From: Rhizobium sp. R635
GTDB taxonomy: Bacteria; Pseudomonadota; Alphaproteobacteria; Rhizobiales; Rhizobiaceae
Direction of reading: 5' to 3'
DNA length: 64,000 bases
NCBI RefSeq assembly: GCF_002211285.1
Contig: NZ_LOKX01000012.1
Location: 186,001 to 250,000, forward strand
Below the pieces are notes generated by a model that saw only the letters and a program-made list of their open reading frames with translations, made no database searches and was not told the origin of the DNA. The position numbers were made by a program, and so were the translations under genes. Positions 27,729-36,991 of the stretch are shown piece by piece. Position 1 is the stretch's first letter, and every line of letters starts with the position of its first letter.

Positions 27729-28330
27729 TTGCCCGCTCCCTAGATCTTCAGCTGGTACGATGGCTGCGCCGAGGCGAACGACGAGGCGATACGCACGGCA
27801 ATGACCTTCTTTCATCGCTTGAATGGCCTTGTCAGCGTAGATGGTATCGGCCTGACGACCGCGATGATCTGTGAAACCGGGGCGACGACGAGCAGCGCAG
27901 CCACCCTGCAGTACCGTCTTGCCGACCAAGGTGACGGCCCGTGACCGACGCGGGCGGCCGATGGAGCAACGTTGATCCGTTTTTCCCGAACTCTATCCGA
28001 ATCGCGCAGGCAATTTCGCTCGCGCTTTAGTTAAAGCACCCTTTGTTAACATCTCGCCACGCCTTTATCGCTCCTGTCTATCGAGCACTGTCTCGGTGTG
28101 CCGACGAGCTTCGGCGCCGCTGCCGAACTCATCACGTCACGAATGAATTGTGGCGCTTTCCCTCGATGCCCATCCATGCACGACGTCTTGATGCTGTCCT
28201 CGAGGGGGAAGCCGGACAGGTTTGCTTCCAACGACTGAGGTAAATGCATGATCTTGAGCAGTTTTCTGGTTATTGACACGCGAGCGATCGGTGTAAAGGG
28301 ATGGTCGATCTCGCAGGCTGGAGCGCTGAA
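27729..28330. other. Region between amidase and diguanylate cyclase, no clear gene
   Basis: The amidase frame stays open on the minus strand to 27929 and includes GRQADTIYADKAIQAMKEGH, which could be a remnant of another gene. I do not recognise it. The rest (27960-28300) contains only short frames on both strands and the promoter of the cyclase. Confidence 0.35.
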
Positions 28331-30313
28331 ATGAGCAGCATCGGCATCAGCGCGTTATTAAAGATCGTCTTCAGACCGAAGGTGAACCGGAAAACACGCC
28401 ATACGCTGGCGTCGCGGGCATTGCGGCTTGCGGCACTGCGCATCGCGCTCGTCTGCGCCTGTGCGGGCGGCGTGTCCTATTTCATCAATCATGCAGCACT
28501 TGAGCAGTCGGTGCGCAAGCAGCTCTCGCTTTCCACCGAACAGGCCTTGCAGCGCGAGTCTCTGCCATTCCGCGAGGTGAAGGATCTCGAAAAGAATTTC
28601 CTGGCCGAGTTCGACCGGATCTACGCGGCAGCGGAAGCCCGGCAATCATTGGCACTCGATTTCGACCATATTTTCTATCGCCATGAGGACGGATCCTATA
28701 CCCAGCGCCCGGGATTGTTCGAAGGCGAGCCGTTGCCTGATGGGCGCAGGTTTCCCGGCATGTCGGCGACTTACGCGCCTGACGTGACGCCGGATGAGGA
28801 CGTCAAGACACGGTTTGCGCTGTCGTATCTGCTCTCTTACCAATTCGGTTCTGCCACCAAAGGCCGCCTCTTCAATTTCTACGGCGTGGTGCCGGAAAAA
28901 GGTTTCCCGATCTATCAGGCTGCCGACATCGCCAAGGTATTCCAATATGAAGGCCCGGATGCACTGAAGCTCGAGACCTTCGAATTTTACTCCCGCGGGT
29001 TCGGCGGGCCGCAAAACGATACTTTCTTCACGCGCATCTATTGGGATCCCTCCAACAATGCGTGGATGACGACGATCGCGACGCCCGACGCGCCTGACGC
29101 TTCGGGCAAACATCGCATCATGGCCTGTGTCGACGTACTGCTTGACGATCTGATGAAACGAACCGCCAGCCCGACACTGCCGGGCGCCCGGGCGACGATC
29201 TTTGCCGCCGATACTCAGGGCACGTTGATCTTCGACGGCAAATACGCCGATAAGATCACTGCCAGCGCCGGGGAAGCCTCGATTTCCTCTCTTGAAATCG
29301 CCGACTACCAGCCTTTGCTGAAGGCAAGCCAGTCGATCGAAGCAGGTTCGGTGTCGCTCATCGACAGCGCTGGTGAAATTGCCGCCGTCGGCCGGATCCC
29401 GGATACGCCCTGGGTGCTCGCCGTCCACTATCCGAAATCTCTGATGCGATCCGCCATCCTCACCAATCTCGGGATCGTCATCGCGGTCGGGCTGCTGACC
29501 CTGTTCGTCGAACTTTTCATCCTCCGTTCGATCCTGCAGAAGCAGGTCGCCGAACCGCTGGTGCGATTGATCCACGCCACGCAGCTGGTCGGCCGTTCCG
29601 GCGTTACCGTTGCCAATGACGCCCTGCCCACGCACTCCGACGACGAGATCGGCGAGCTTGCCCGCGATTTTGCCTCGATGGCCGCCCGCGTTCACGCCGC
29701 CCATGAAGCGCTTGAGGGGAAGATACGGGATCGAACGTCCGAGCTGGAGCGGCTCAATCAGAGGCTCCTGACGATCAGCCAGACGGACGAGATGACGGGC
29801 GTGGCCAACCGGCGTCGCTTCGACGAGGTTCTCGCAAGCGAGCTCGCCGGGCTTGGGCAGGGTCAGGACCTGCTGATGCTTGCCATGGTGGATGCCGATT
29901 GGTTCAAGGGCTACAACGACCGATACGGCCATCCGGCGGGAGACGCCTGCCTGAAGGAAATCGCCGGGGTGCTGGAACGCAATACGCGCAGCAAACAGGA
30001 CCTCGTTGCCCGTTATGGCGGAGAGGAATTCGCTATCATCGCGCGGATTGCCTCAGCCGGCAACGCGCCCGTCATCGGACAGGCCCTCTGTTCGGCAATG
30101 GCGGCCGTCAAGCTGGCGCATGAGGGGTCGCCCTTCGGGCAGGTAACGATCAGCGTCGGCATTGCGCTGGCGACACCGGATCAAAATATCTCCCCGGAGG
30201 CGCTGTTGCTCGAAGCCGATCGCGCGCTTTATCGCGCCAAGCAGCGTGGCCGGAATCAAGCCGTCATTGCCGAGCCTTCTGCGGACATGCAGATCCAACA
30301 GATAAGCACCTGA
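28331..30313 (+). CDS. Membrane diguanylate cyclase with periplasmic sensor
   Basis: The 660-residue protein has a first membrane span near 30-55, a long periplasmic sensor of about 340 residues, a second span (IVIAVGLLTLFVELFIL), a HAMP-like linker, a short coiled coil and a C-terminal GGDEF domain. The active-site loop is GGEEF (about 563-567), which is catalytically competent, and the metal-binding Asp lies in MVDADWFKGYND. It makes cyclic di-GMP from GTP. ATG 28331 (MSSIGIS) is preferred to 28301. No EAL domain is present. Confidence 0.92.
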   Translation: MSSIGISALLKIVFRPKVNRKTRHTLASRALRLAALRIALVCACAGGVSYFINHAALEQSVRKQLSLSTEQALQRESLPFREVKDLEKNFLAEFDRIYAAAEARQSLALDFDHIFYRHEDGSYTQRPGLFEGEPLPDGRRFPGMSATYAPDVTPDEDVKTRFALSYLLSYQFGSATKGRLFNFYGVVPEKGFPIYQAADIAKVFQYEGPDALKLETFEFYSRGFGGPQNDTFFTRIYWDPSNNAWMTTIATPDAPDASGKHRIMACVDVLLDDLMKRTASPTLPGARATIFAADTQGTLIFDGKYADKITASAGEASISSLEIADYQPLLKASQSIEAGSVSLIDSAGEIAAVGRIPDTPWVLAVHYPKSLMRSAILTNLGIVIAVGLLTLFVELFILRSILQKQVAEPLVRLIHATQLVGRSGVTVANDALPTHSDDEIGELARDFASMAARVHAAHEALEGKIRDRTSELERLNQRLLTISQTDEMTGVANRRRFDEVLASELAGLGQGQDLLMLAMVDADWFKGYNDRYGHPAGDACLKEIAGVLERNTRSKQDLVARYGGEEFAIIARIASAGNAPVIGQALCSAMAAVKLAHEGSPFGQVTISVGIALATPDQNISPEALLLEADRALYRAKQRGRNQAVIAEPSADMQIQQIST

Positions 30314-30476
30314 AAGCTGGCGCCAGCACGTCAACCAGTTGGGCCTATCCAATGTCGCCGCCGGTCATTCTGGAATTGGGTTAGCACGCATCACGCTGAG
30401 ATTCCGTCTTCCGACGTCTGACTGCAGTTGATGGGAATCGAACTTCAAATCCGGCTGTTTGACACTTCGATGCCGG

Positions 30477-30712
30477 TTAGCCCCAAAGGCATGAAAGGGG
30501 TGCCGCTAAGAAACCGTCGCCGAATGGGAGAACTGTTTCACCGTCATAGAGCACAAGGCCTAAACGGAAATCGCTGCCTGCAGCCTGCGCCACCTTTCGC
30601 AGACCTCTGAAATCCGCTGCAGAGACTGTTGCGGATGCTTTGACTTCCAAAGCCACAAGCGAACCCGCTTCATTTTCGATAATGAGACCTGTGACCTGCC
30701 ACTGAATTTTCA
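30477..30712 (-). pseudogene. C-terminal fragment of a DUF4143 AAA-type ATPase
   Basis: The frame reads GSLVALEVKASATVSAADFRGLRK, then LGLVLYDGETVLPFGDGFLAAPLS, closely following the PD-(D/E)xK-like end of DUF4143 ATPases. The ATPase domain and most of the protein are missing. The frame is fused upstream to transposase sequence, so the IS truncated this gene. The function of the family is unclear. Confidence 0.65.
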
Positions 30713-30729
30713 TCCGGCGGCGATTAGAG

Positions 30730-31512
30730 CTTCGGCGGTTTTGAATACGCCAAGTGGCGCGGTGTGAGCAACCGGCGGAAACGCATTCGCGCGTCACGTC
30801 ATCAACGACATTGAGGACCCGGAATCGTCTGCCACAGGCGAACTGGTCATGGACGAAATCCAGCGACCAGCGGGCATTGGCTTTCGCCTCGACCAGAATC
30901 GGTGCACGCGTGCCGACAGCACGCCGCCGGGCCTTTCGCTTGCGAACGGAAAGCCCTTCCTCGCGGTAAAGACGCCTAACGGTGATTGCATGCAATCACC
31001 TACCGGCCAGGGGGTAGATGCGATTGACGCCGGACGGCTCTCCATCCCGCCGAAGCAGGATGAACAGCCGACGGTAGCCGAAACGCCGCCGCTCATTGGC
31101 GAGGTCGCGCGACTTTGCTCGCAACTCGGTCTCCGGTGGTCGGTTCGACTGGTAGCGGCTCGTCTTGCGGTCGGCGGATATGATCTGGCAGGCCCGCCGT
31201 TCCGAAAGACTCATGATGGTCTTCAGATGGGTGACGGCTTCACGCTTGGCGGCAGGCCCTACCATTTTTTTGAAAGAAACTCGCGCAGTGCTGCGGCGTC
31301 CAACATCTGCTCGGCCAGGAGCTTCTTCAGCCTGGCATTCTCATCTTCAAGCGCCTTCAGCCGCTTCGCCTCAGAGACCTCCATGCCGCCGTATTTGGCT
31401 TTCCAATTGTAAAACGTGGCTTCCGAAATCCCGTGCTTGCGGCAGAGATCGGCCGCCTTCGCACCAGCCTCCTGCTCCTTCAGCACCGCAATTATCTGCT
31501 CTTCAGTGGCAT
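30730..31512 (-). mobile_element. Decayed IS3-family insertion sequence
   Basis: Two transposase frames remain on the minus strand. OrfA (31259 to about 31510) begins inside the family sequence at TEEQIIAVLKEQEAGAKAADLC and has a leucine-zipper ALEDENARLKKLLAE; its expected start is lost. It ends at an A7 run (AAAAAAATGG), the usual slippage site for the OrfAB fusion. OrfB is split: 30996-31265 gives SLSERRACQIIS to GVNRIY, then a foreign stretch, then RLYREEGLSVRKRK to WSLDFVHDQF and NVVDDVTREC. It stops before the final catalytic Glu. Neither end shows a complete terminal repeat. Confidence 0.82.
30981..31000. repeat. Perfect 20-base palindrome inside transposase orfB
   Basis: GGTGATTGCATGCAATCACC reads the same on both strands. 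It sits in the short stretch that interrupts orfB between GVNRIY and RLYREEGL and adds an in-frame stop. It may be a small inserted palindromic element or a rearrangement product. Confidence 0.6.
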
Positions 31513-31655
31513 CAACCAGAGGGCATCAAGTTTGTTATTTTATAAGATTCGCAACATCTTAGTGCCGCACTTGCCTCCACTTGGATCATACGTCATACCT
31601 TGTGGCGGGGGCGTACGGCGCTTAGCAGGCGGCCCTATCTTGGCGACTACGGGAG

Positions 31656-32948
31656 ATGGCCGTGACTTTAATTCACGCGGGAGAAACGGTTTCATCGACA
31701 ATGTCTGGCCCCACACCACCTGTCTCTGGCCCAACTGATTTTGGCCCGCAGCCAGGAGACTTCAACTCCGAGCTTCACGCGCGCCCGTCGATTTATTTTA
31801 TCGGTCCCGCGATCGTCGAGCACGTTGCATTCATGCCGTTAGATGGAACGATCAAGGAGTTCCACGACAGCCTCAAATCCGAAGGTGAGATTTCGGTCCG
31901 GGTCGAACGGCATACCGAGTTCGTGACGGTCACACGCGTCCGACAATTAGCCTCGGAACCAGAGCGTTGGCCCGAACCGGATCTCGCGGAAGACGATTTT
32001 GCGCGGCTCGCAGGATTGAGCTCTCCTCGACTTGTTTGCCACGCCAGTATCCTTGTCCTGGGCAACCCTCCTGACCAACTGGAACCGGTTTTGAAAACCT
32101 TCGATTTCGGCGATACCGCCGCCTCGTCGATCGGTGGTGGATCGGCGCAGGTCTGCTCGGACTTCCGAGTTCGAGGGGATAACTCAAGCAGGATCATCCT
32201 CTTCAACAAGGACCTGAATGCGCATCGCCTGGGGCGTATGGTGCGCCGCATCTTTGAGATCGAAACTTATAGGTCGATGGCGCTGCTTGCGCTGCCGGAG
32301 GCGCGACGTCTCGCCCCGCTTCTCGGCGGGTACGATGCGGAACTCGTTCAGCTGACCGACCGCAACTTGAGAACCTCTGCTCATCAGCACAAGCAGTTGC
32401 TTGAGGAGATCACCGTCCTATCGTCGCATATCATTTCGGCCACTGCCGAAACCAGAAACAGGTTCGGGGCGACCGCTGCCTACGCCAAAATCGTCGAAGA
32501 GAGGATAGCCCTGTTGCGGGAAACCCGTGTCGCCGGCTTCCAACGTTTCGGTACCTTCGTAGAGCGGCGATTCAAGCCTGCGGTTCGCAGTTGCGAAGCA
32601 ACGTCCTTGAGGCTTGAGTACCTATCAAGAGCGACGATGCACCTGCTCGACCTGCTGCAAACCCGGATTCAGGTCGAGATTGAGTTCCAGAACGCTACAC
32701 AGATCCAGGCGATGGCAGATCGCGCTGCGACACAAGTCAAGATCCAGCGCGCGGTCGAAGGCTTTTCGATCATCGCGATTAGCTACTATTTGCTGAGCTT
32801 GATGAAATTTATATATGAGACTGCTGACCACGCCGGGTACCATTTCGATCCCGTGATCATGCTTGTTGCCGTTCCAGTGGTGGTGGGAGCTGTTGCGATC
32901 ACGATCCTCCGCGTCAAGCATGCCCTGAAAACAGAAAACGAAAGCTAG
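31656..32948 (+). CDS. DUF3422 membrane protein
   Basis: The protein has the DUF3422 hallmarks: NSELHARPSIYFIGPAIVEHVAF near the N-terminus, VARVRQLA-like segments and two C-terminal membrane spans (IIAISYYLLSLMKFIY and VIMLVAVPVVVGAVAITIL). A long helical region precedes them. It is probably an inner-membrane protein with a large cytoplasmic domain. The start could be ATG 31701 (MSGPTPP). Function is not known for the family. Confidence 0.85.
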   Translation: MAVTLIHAGETVSSTMSGPTPPVSGPTDFGPQPGDFNSELHARPSIYFIGPAIVEHVAFMPLDGTIKEFHDSLKSEGEISVRVERHTEFVTVTRVRQLASEPERWPEPDLAEDDFARLAGLSSPRLVCHASILVLGNPPDQLEPVLKTFDFGDTAASSIGGGSAQVCSDFRVRGDNSSRIILFNKDLNAHRLGRMVRRIFEIETYRSMALLALPEARRLAPLLGGYDAELVQLTDRNLRTSAHQHKQLLEEITVLSSHIISATAETRNRFGATAAYAKIVEERIALLRETRVAGFQRFGTFVERRFKPAVRSCEATSLRLEYLSRATMHLLDLLQTRIQVEIEFQNATQIQAMADRAATQVKIQRAVEGFSIIAISYYLLSLMKFIYETADHAGYHFDPVIMLVAVPVVVGAVAITILRVKHALKTENES

Positions 32949-33184
32949 GCGCTGACGGAGCCGCGGCTCGCGCGAAGAACAACGCAGGCGTAAACGATTT
33001 GGCGTCTTTCGATGAACTGGGGAGAATTCCGCGCTCAGCCGCACGGGCGGAAGCGTAACCTGTGATCTCGTGCCTGGCATGATGTGAGTTTAGGTTGTCC
33101 GGTTCTCCTTCGTGCGGTTGAAGGGATCAGAACCAGCGGCGACCCCGAGGTCGGTTCCGATGTCCGGGCCCGCAATTCCCACAA

Positions 33185-33197
33185 GAAAACGTTTACC
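33185..33197 (+). promoter_or_regulatory. AAACGTTT LacI-type operator, copy 1
   Basis: GAAAACGTTTACC, with palindromic core AAACGTTT. Located 170 bases before the HAD gene. Same sequence as the sites at 44394 and 59363. Confidence 0.7.
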
Positions 33198-33289
33198 ATT
33201 ATTCGGGGCTGGCAGTACGAAAATCCTTAGAAATCTCATACTGTTGTATTCGTTCTCGCTCAGGTGTCCCCGCGCAAAGGGTTGGATCT

Positions 33290-33302
33290 GGTAAACGTTT
33301 TC
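33290..33302 (-). promoter_or_regulatory. AAACGTTT LacI-type operator, copy 2
   Basis: GGTAAACGTTTTC, the exact reverse complement of copy 1, 65 bases before the HAD start. The paired arrangement would allow looping repression. Confidence 0.7.
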
Positions 33303-33366
33303 GCTTGTACTTACAACTGTGGCAGCATAGGCATGCTCGGACCCCCACCCCGATAACGTGGCTAAC

Positions 33367-34158
33367 ATGATCTCAACCCTCTTTTCAGATGTTGATCGAA
33401 CCCTTTTAACCGCTGACTACGATCTTCCCGAGCCGGTCGTGCGTGGTTTTTTTAAGGCCCGCAGACGCGGTATCCAGGCCATTCTCGCGACGGCGCGTTC
33501 GCCGAATGGCGTTGCGCCGATTTGCCGTGCGCTCGGTATCGACTATGCTATCTGTTTCAACGGCGGATGGATCGGAAGACCATTGGAACAGGCGGCGATC
33601 TCGGAGGCTAAGATCGCACGGCGGATTGCATTATCAGTGATGGCGGAGACCCGTCGTCTTGGAATAGCAAGCATGTGGTATCGCGATGATGCCATCTATA
33701 CGCTGGACAACTCGCCTCTCGTTCGGCGGGAGGCCGCAATCACCGGCGAGAGCGTTTGTGAGGTGGCTGACCTCAATGACCTTCCCGGTCAGCCTTTCAA
33801 GATCATGTGTGCGCGTCCCTTGCCCGAAGGGGGAGGCTTCGATGCCCTTCGGGCGCGCTTTTTGCCGCTATGCGAGATGACAGGCTCGAATTGGAGGCTT
33901 CTCGAAATTACTCCGACAGGCGTCTCGAAGGGCACAGCCGCACGGCAGCTTGCCGACCGCCTGAAACTCGATCCGAAACTCTGCGCTGCCGCGGGCGACG
34001 CCGAAAACGACCTCAGTCTGCTACGATGGGCCGGTACGCCGGTTACCGTGGCGAACGCGATTATCGAGATCAGGGATTTTGCTCATTTTATTGGCCCGCA
34101 TGCAGACGAAGGTGGAATGGCGGTCGCGCTCGATTGGTTGATGGCGAGAACACAATAG
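33367..34158 (+). CDS. HAD-superfamily (Cof-type) phosphatase
   Basis: The 263-residue protein has the HAD nucleophile motif LFSDVDRTLL (Asp8, Asp10), a Cof-type C2 cap and the last motif AAAGDAENDLSLLRWAG with metal-binding Asp residues. Such enzymes dephosphorylate sugar phosphates. ATG 33367 is chosen over the GTG at 33358. It precedes the GH32 gene on the same strand and shares its AAACGTTT operators. Confidence 0.87.
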   Translation: MISTLFSDVDRTLLTADYDLPEPVVRGFFKARRRGIQAILATARSPNGVAPICRALGIDYAICFNGGWIGRPLEQAAISEAKIARRIALSVMAETRRLGIASMWYRDDAIYTLDNSPLVRREAAITGESVCEVADLNDLPGQPFKIMCARPLPEGGGFDALRARFLPLCEMTGSNWRLLEITPTGVSKGTAARQLADRLKLDPKLCAAAGDAENDLSLLRWAGTPVTVANAIIEIRDFAHFIGPHADEGGMAVALDWLMARTQ

Positions 34159-34312
34159 ACCTTGATCCATTTTCCGGACCGACGCTTTAGCCCCGCCACC
34201 GGTCTTCCGGATGATGCGAACATTTTGAAGTGCCGATCGCGGCTTGAAATTCCGAAATTCAGGCAGCTGCCATGATGACCCTCCCCGTCATTTGCTTTGC
34301 GAAAGGATAAAT

Positions 34313-35662
34313 ATGTCAACGTCACTCAGCGAGAAATTTCGTCCAAAACTGCACCTGACGGCGAAGTACGGGTGGATCAACGATCCGAACGGGTTGATTT
34401 GCGTCGATGGCGTGTACCACGCTTTCTACCAGCACGATCCGAACAGCATCCGTCACGGGCCGATGCATTGGGGCCATGCCAGTTCGCGTGACTTGGTAAA
34501 CTGGATCCAACACGAGGTCGCGCTGTTTCCTGATGAGAACGGCACATGTTTCTCCGGCTGCGCGGTCGAAACAGAAGAGGGCCAGATCAAGCTGATCTAC
34601 ACGTCGCATCGCTTTGATGAAGCTGGTAGGGATTTTCAGCAGCAATCTCTCGTTCATGCCGACCGCTCGCTTTCGAAATTTGAGAAGGAGCCAAGTAACC
34701 CGGTCATCAAGAATTCAGGCCTCGGATGCTTCCGCGACCCGAAAGTATTCTGGCATGGAGAAAGCGGCCGTTGGATCATGGCACTCGCGCATGGTGAAAC
34801 GGTCGGACAGTCGATCGGCTTCCATTCGTCAGTAGACTTAAACAACTGGACCTTCGAGAGCGAATTCGGTAACGAAGACGGCCGTCACGGCAGTGGCCCG
34901 TGGGAATGCCCCGATCTCCTGCCGATGGTCGCGCCCGATGGCAGCAAGCATTGGATCTTGGTCGCCGGTATCGGTGATGAGGCCTATGCTCCGGGGTCCG
35001 GCACGATGTATTTCATCGGCCAGTTCGACGGCAAAACCTTCACGAATTCGAACCCACGAGAGACGGAGTTGTGGCTCGACTACGGCCGCGACTATTACGC
35101 GGCTCAGAGCTTTTTCGGAGCCCATAAGGATGCGCCGCTTTCGCTCGCCTGGTCGAACAACTGGAAATATTCCCAACAGACGCCGATGGAGGAATTCAGT
35201 GGGCTGATGTCGCTGCCCCGCCACCTCCGCCTGGTGGAAACACCGGACGGCCTGCGTCTTGGGTCCTTCGTGCCGGACGCCGTCTCGGGTGCGTTCCCGA
35301 CGATCGACCTGTCTTCCGGGCAAGCGCAGCCGGCTTCCGGAACCTATCATCTCGAAAAGACGGTTTCGCTTGCGCCAGGCTCACAGGTGGCCCTGAGCCT
35401 GTTCAGTGCCGACCGTCCGCAGTTCACATTCCTTCGCGACGAGAATGGGCGCACACGCATCCGCCAGGTTCGCGACGCCTACGGCGACATGAACGAGTTC
35501 GCGCATGATTATGATATCGAGGCCGGTGATCTCGGGACGTTTACGCTCGAGGTGTTCGTCGATAACGGGCTCGTCGAGCTTAACCTCGACAAGATCATCT
35601 GGACGACAAACGTCTACTATCCCGACACGCCGGGCGGCGCGGTTGCTCTTACCGGGATTTGA
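34313..35662 (+). CDS. Glycoside hydrolase family 32 (beta-fructosidase)
   Basis: The 449-residue enzyme shows all three GH32 catalytic blocks: WINDPNG with nucleophile Asp24, FRDPKV (RDP 141-143) and WECPDL with acid/base Glu198. It lacks a signal peptide, so it should act in the cytosol on sucrose or small fructans. ATG 34313 follows GAAAGGATAA. There is no sugar importer beside it. The preceding gene is a HAD phosphatase and the pair lies behind two LacI-type operators. Confidence 0.93.
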   Translation: MSTSLSEKFRPKLHLTAKYGWINDPNGLICVDGVYHAFYQHDPNSIRHGPMHWGHASSRDLVNWIQHEVALFPDENGTCFSGCAVETEEGQIKLIYTSHRFDEAGRDFQQQSLVHADRSLSKFEKEPSNPVIKNSGLGCFRDPKVFWHGESGRWIMALAHGETVGQSIGFHSSVDLNNWTFESEFGNEDGRHGSGPWECPDLLPMVAPDGSKHWILVAGIGDEAYAPGSGTMYFIGQFDGKTFTNSNPRETELWLDYGRDYYAAQSFFGAHKDAPLSLAWSNNWKYSQQTPMEEFSGLMSLPRHLRLVETPDGLRLGSFVPDAVSGAFPTIDLSSGQAQPASGTYHLEKTVSLAPGSQVALSLFSADRPQFTFLRDENGRTRIRQVRDAYGDMNEFAHDYDIEAGDLGTFTLEVFVDNGLVELNLDKIIWTTNVYYPDTPGGAVALTGI

Positions 35663-36000
35663 CACCGACTAGGAGGCGTCCGTGTCTTCCCTTTCACGTA
35701 TATAACAGGCCGGTCTGGCTGGCCTTTGACTAAAATCGCAAGAATTTCGGCTTCGTCGGCGTGATTTCAGAAGCGAACCTGAATATCGAGAACGCGTCCC
35801 GCCGTCCAGGCCGCTCCGTTTTGATGCGGAAAGTCGACGGTGCTGAACATGATCACGGATTGGGAACCGTACCTTCCGGCCGGATCTGAACGCCTTCGAC
35901 ACGATGGAATATGCCGCGGGCGACAGGCTGCACCTCAGGCTCCGGGTTGTCGAGGTTGCTTCTCTTCTCTGGACGTTGGTTGAACCGCCAGCGGCGATCA
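35663..36000. other. Region between GH32 and IclR genes, possible gene remnant
   Basis: On the minus strand a reading of SVIMFSTVDFPHQNGAAW and GRVLDIQVRF before a stop looks protein-like, as does GIFHRVEGVQIRPEG in the same region. I cannot assign a family and there is no intact frame. Confidence 0.3.
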
Positions 36001-36801
36001 TCATCGGCCGCGTATTGCATCAGATACGCCCCGCGCGGCGTCTATCACCAAAACGCTCAGTCCCTTGAGCGAGGACGCATCAAAGCGGCTCTTCGGTCCT
36101 GTCAGCGACAGTGCCGCGACCGGCAGGCCATCCTTGTCCATGATCGGGGCGGCGACGCAGCGCATACCCGCGACCTGTTCTTCGTCGTCGAGTGCCCAGC
36201 CGCGCGCCCTGATCTCGTTCAGTTGCATGCGCAGAAACGGCAAGGATACGATCGTTCGATCGGTGAGCCTTGCAAGAACCGTCTTCTCGAACATCGCATC
36301 GACTTCATCATCCCGCAAATGCGCAAGAACAGCTTTGCCGGCAGCCGAGCAATAGATCGGGATCTGCGATCCGAGCCGGAAGAAAGCGCGCAGCGGATTG
36401 TGGCTTTCGACCTGCGCAATGACGATCATCCGATCTCCCTGCCGGATTGAAAGGTTCGCGGTTTCACCGGATGCCGCGCCGATCGTGGCGAGATAGGCGC
36501 GCGCCATCTCCGCAAGGCCGGTACAGCGCAGATAGGCGTTGCCCACCTGGAACGCGCGAACGCCGATCTCCCATTTCTGGCTCACCGGGTCCATCGATAA
36601 AAATCCCCGCGCCTCCAGGATGAGGAGAAACCGATGAGCGGTCGAAGCCGGAACCTTCATTTTCGTCGTCAAGTCGCGCAGCGAGATAGGGCCAAAGCTT
36701 GAGACAGCTTCCATGACGTCGATCGCATGGTCGGCCATGGTCCGACCGGTCATGCTCAGATCAACCTGCTTGCTGCGCGGGCGCCCTCGCGGATTTTTCA
36801 T
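36001..36801 (-). CDS. IclR family regulator, probably glyoxylate-responsive
   Basis: The 266-residue protein has the IclR winged helix (FGPISLRDLTTKMKVPASTAHRFLLIL) and the effector domain with YCSAAGKAVLAHL and MRCVAAPIMDKDGLPVAALSL. It is divergent from the glyoxylate aminotransferase. In Paracoccus the bhc genes for glyoxylate assimilation are controlled by an IclR protein (BhcR) that senses glyoxylate; a like role is inferred here from position. Confidence 0.88.
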   Translation of the reverse strand: MKNPRGRPRSKQVDLSMTGRTMADHAIDVMEAVSSFGPISLRDLTTKMKVPASTAHRFLLILEARGFLSMDPVSQKWEIGVRAFQVGNAYLRCTGLAEMARAYLATIGAASGETANLSIRQGDRMIVIAQVESHNPLRAFFRLGSQIPIYCSAAGKAVLAHLRDDEVDAMFEKTVLARLTDRTIVSLPFLRMQLNEIRARGWALDDEEQVAGMRCVAAPIMDKDGLPVAALSLTGPKSRFDASSLKGLSVLVIDAARGVSDAIRGR

Positions 36802-36815
36802 GATGGTCCCATCAT
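36800..36815. promoter_or_regulatory. Palindrome at IclR start
   Basis: ATGATGG and CCATCAT flank TC, overlapping the IclR start codon. A related TATCATTGGTGGGATA lies at 36857-36872 toward the divergent gene. They could be IclR autoregulatory sites. Confidence 0.35.
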
Positions 36816-36991
36816 TTTTAACAGTTTTGCAGAAGAACCATTTCGGTTTAAGAAAGTATCATTGGTGGGATAATATATACGTTTGATTTCATATGTTTGC
36901 GCTTTATTTTTTAGCTTCGGATAAGAAAAAATATAAAATAGCCTTGGCTGATCGATCACGTATTGTCACGCACTCCAGAGGAGGATTATAC

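Larger units (their letters stand above)
32949..33366. other. Regulatory region before HAD/GH32 genes
   Basis: No gene is supported on either strand. It contains two LacI-type operators in opposite orientation about 105 bases apart, listed separately. Confidence 0.5.

Noticed and set aside
27729..27929. N-terminal extension of the amidase as a real domain
   Set aside because: The extra 67 residues do not resemble amidases, and a GTG with a good ribosome-binding site starts at the family boundary.
30316..30327. GCTGGCGCCAGC palindrome after the diguanylate cyclase
   Set aside because: Only 12 bases, no loop and no T-run, so not a convincing terminator; could be chance in GC-rich DNA.
33090..33357. 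A 92-residue minus-strand protein before the HAD gene
   Set aside because: Overlaps the operator region, lacks a ribosome-binding site and has no family resemblance.
36876..36886. TATACGTTTGA upstream of the glyoxylate aminotransferase as another LacI operator
   Set aside because: Only the right half of the consensus is present; too degenerate to list with the regulon sites.
36893..36991. Upstream ATG start of the aminotransferase
   Set aside because: The added 33 residues are Lys-rich and not found in the family; GTG 36992 has a strong AGGAGG site.
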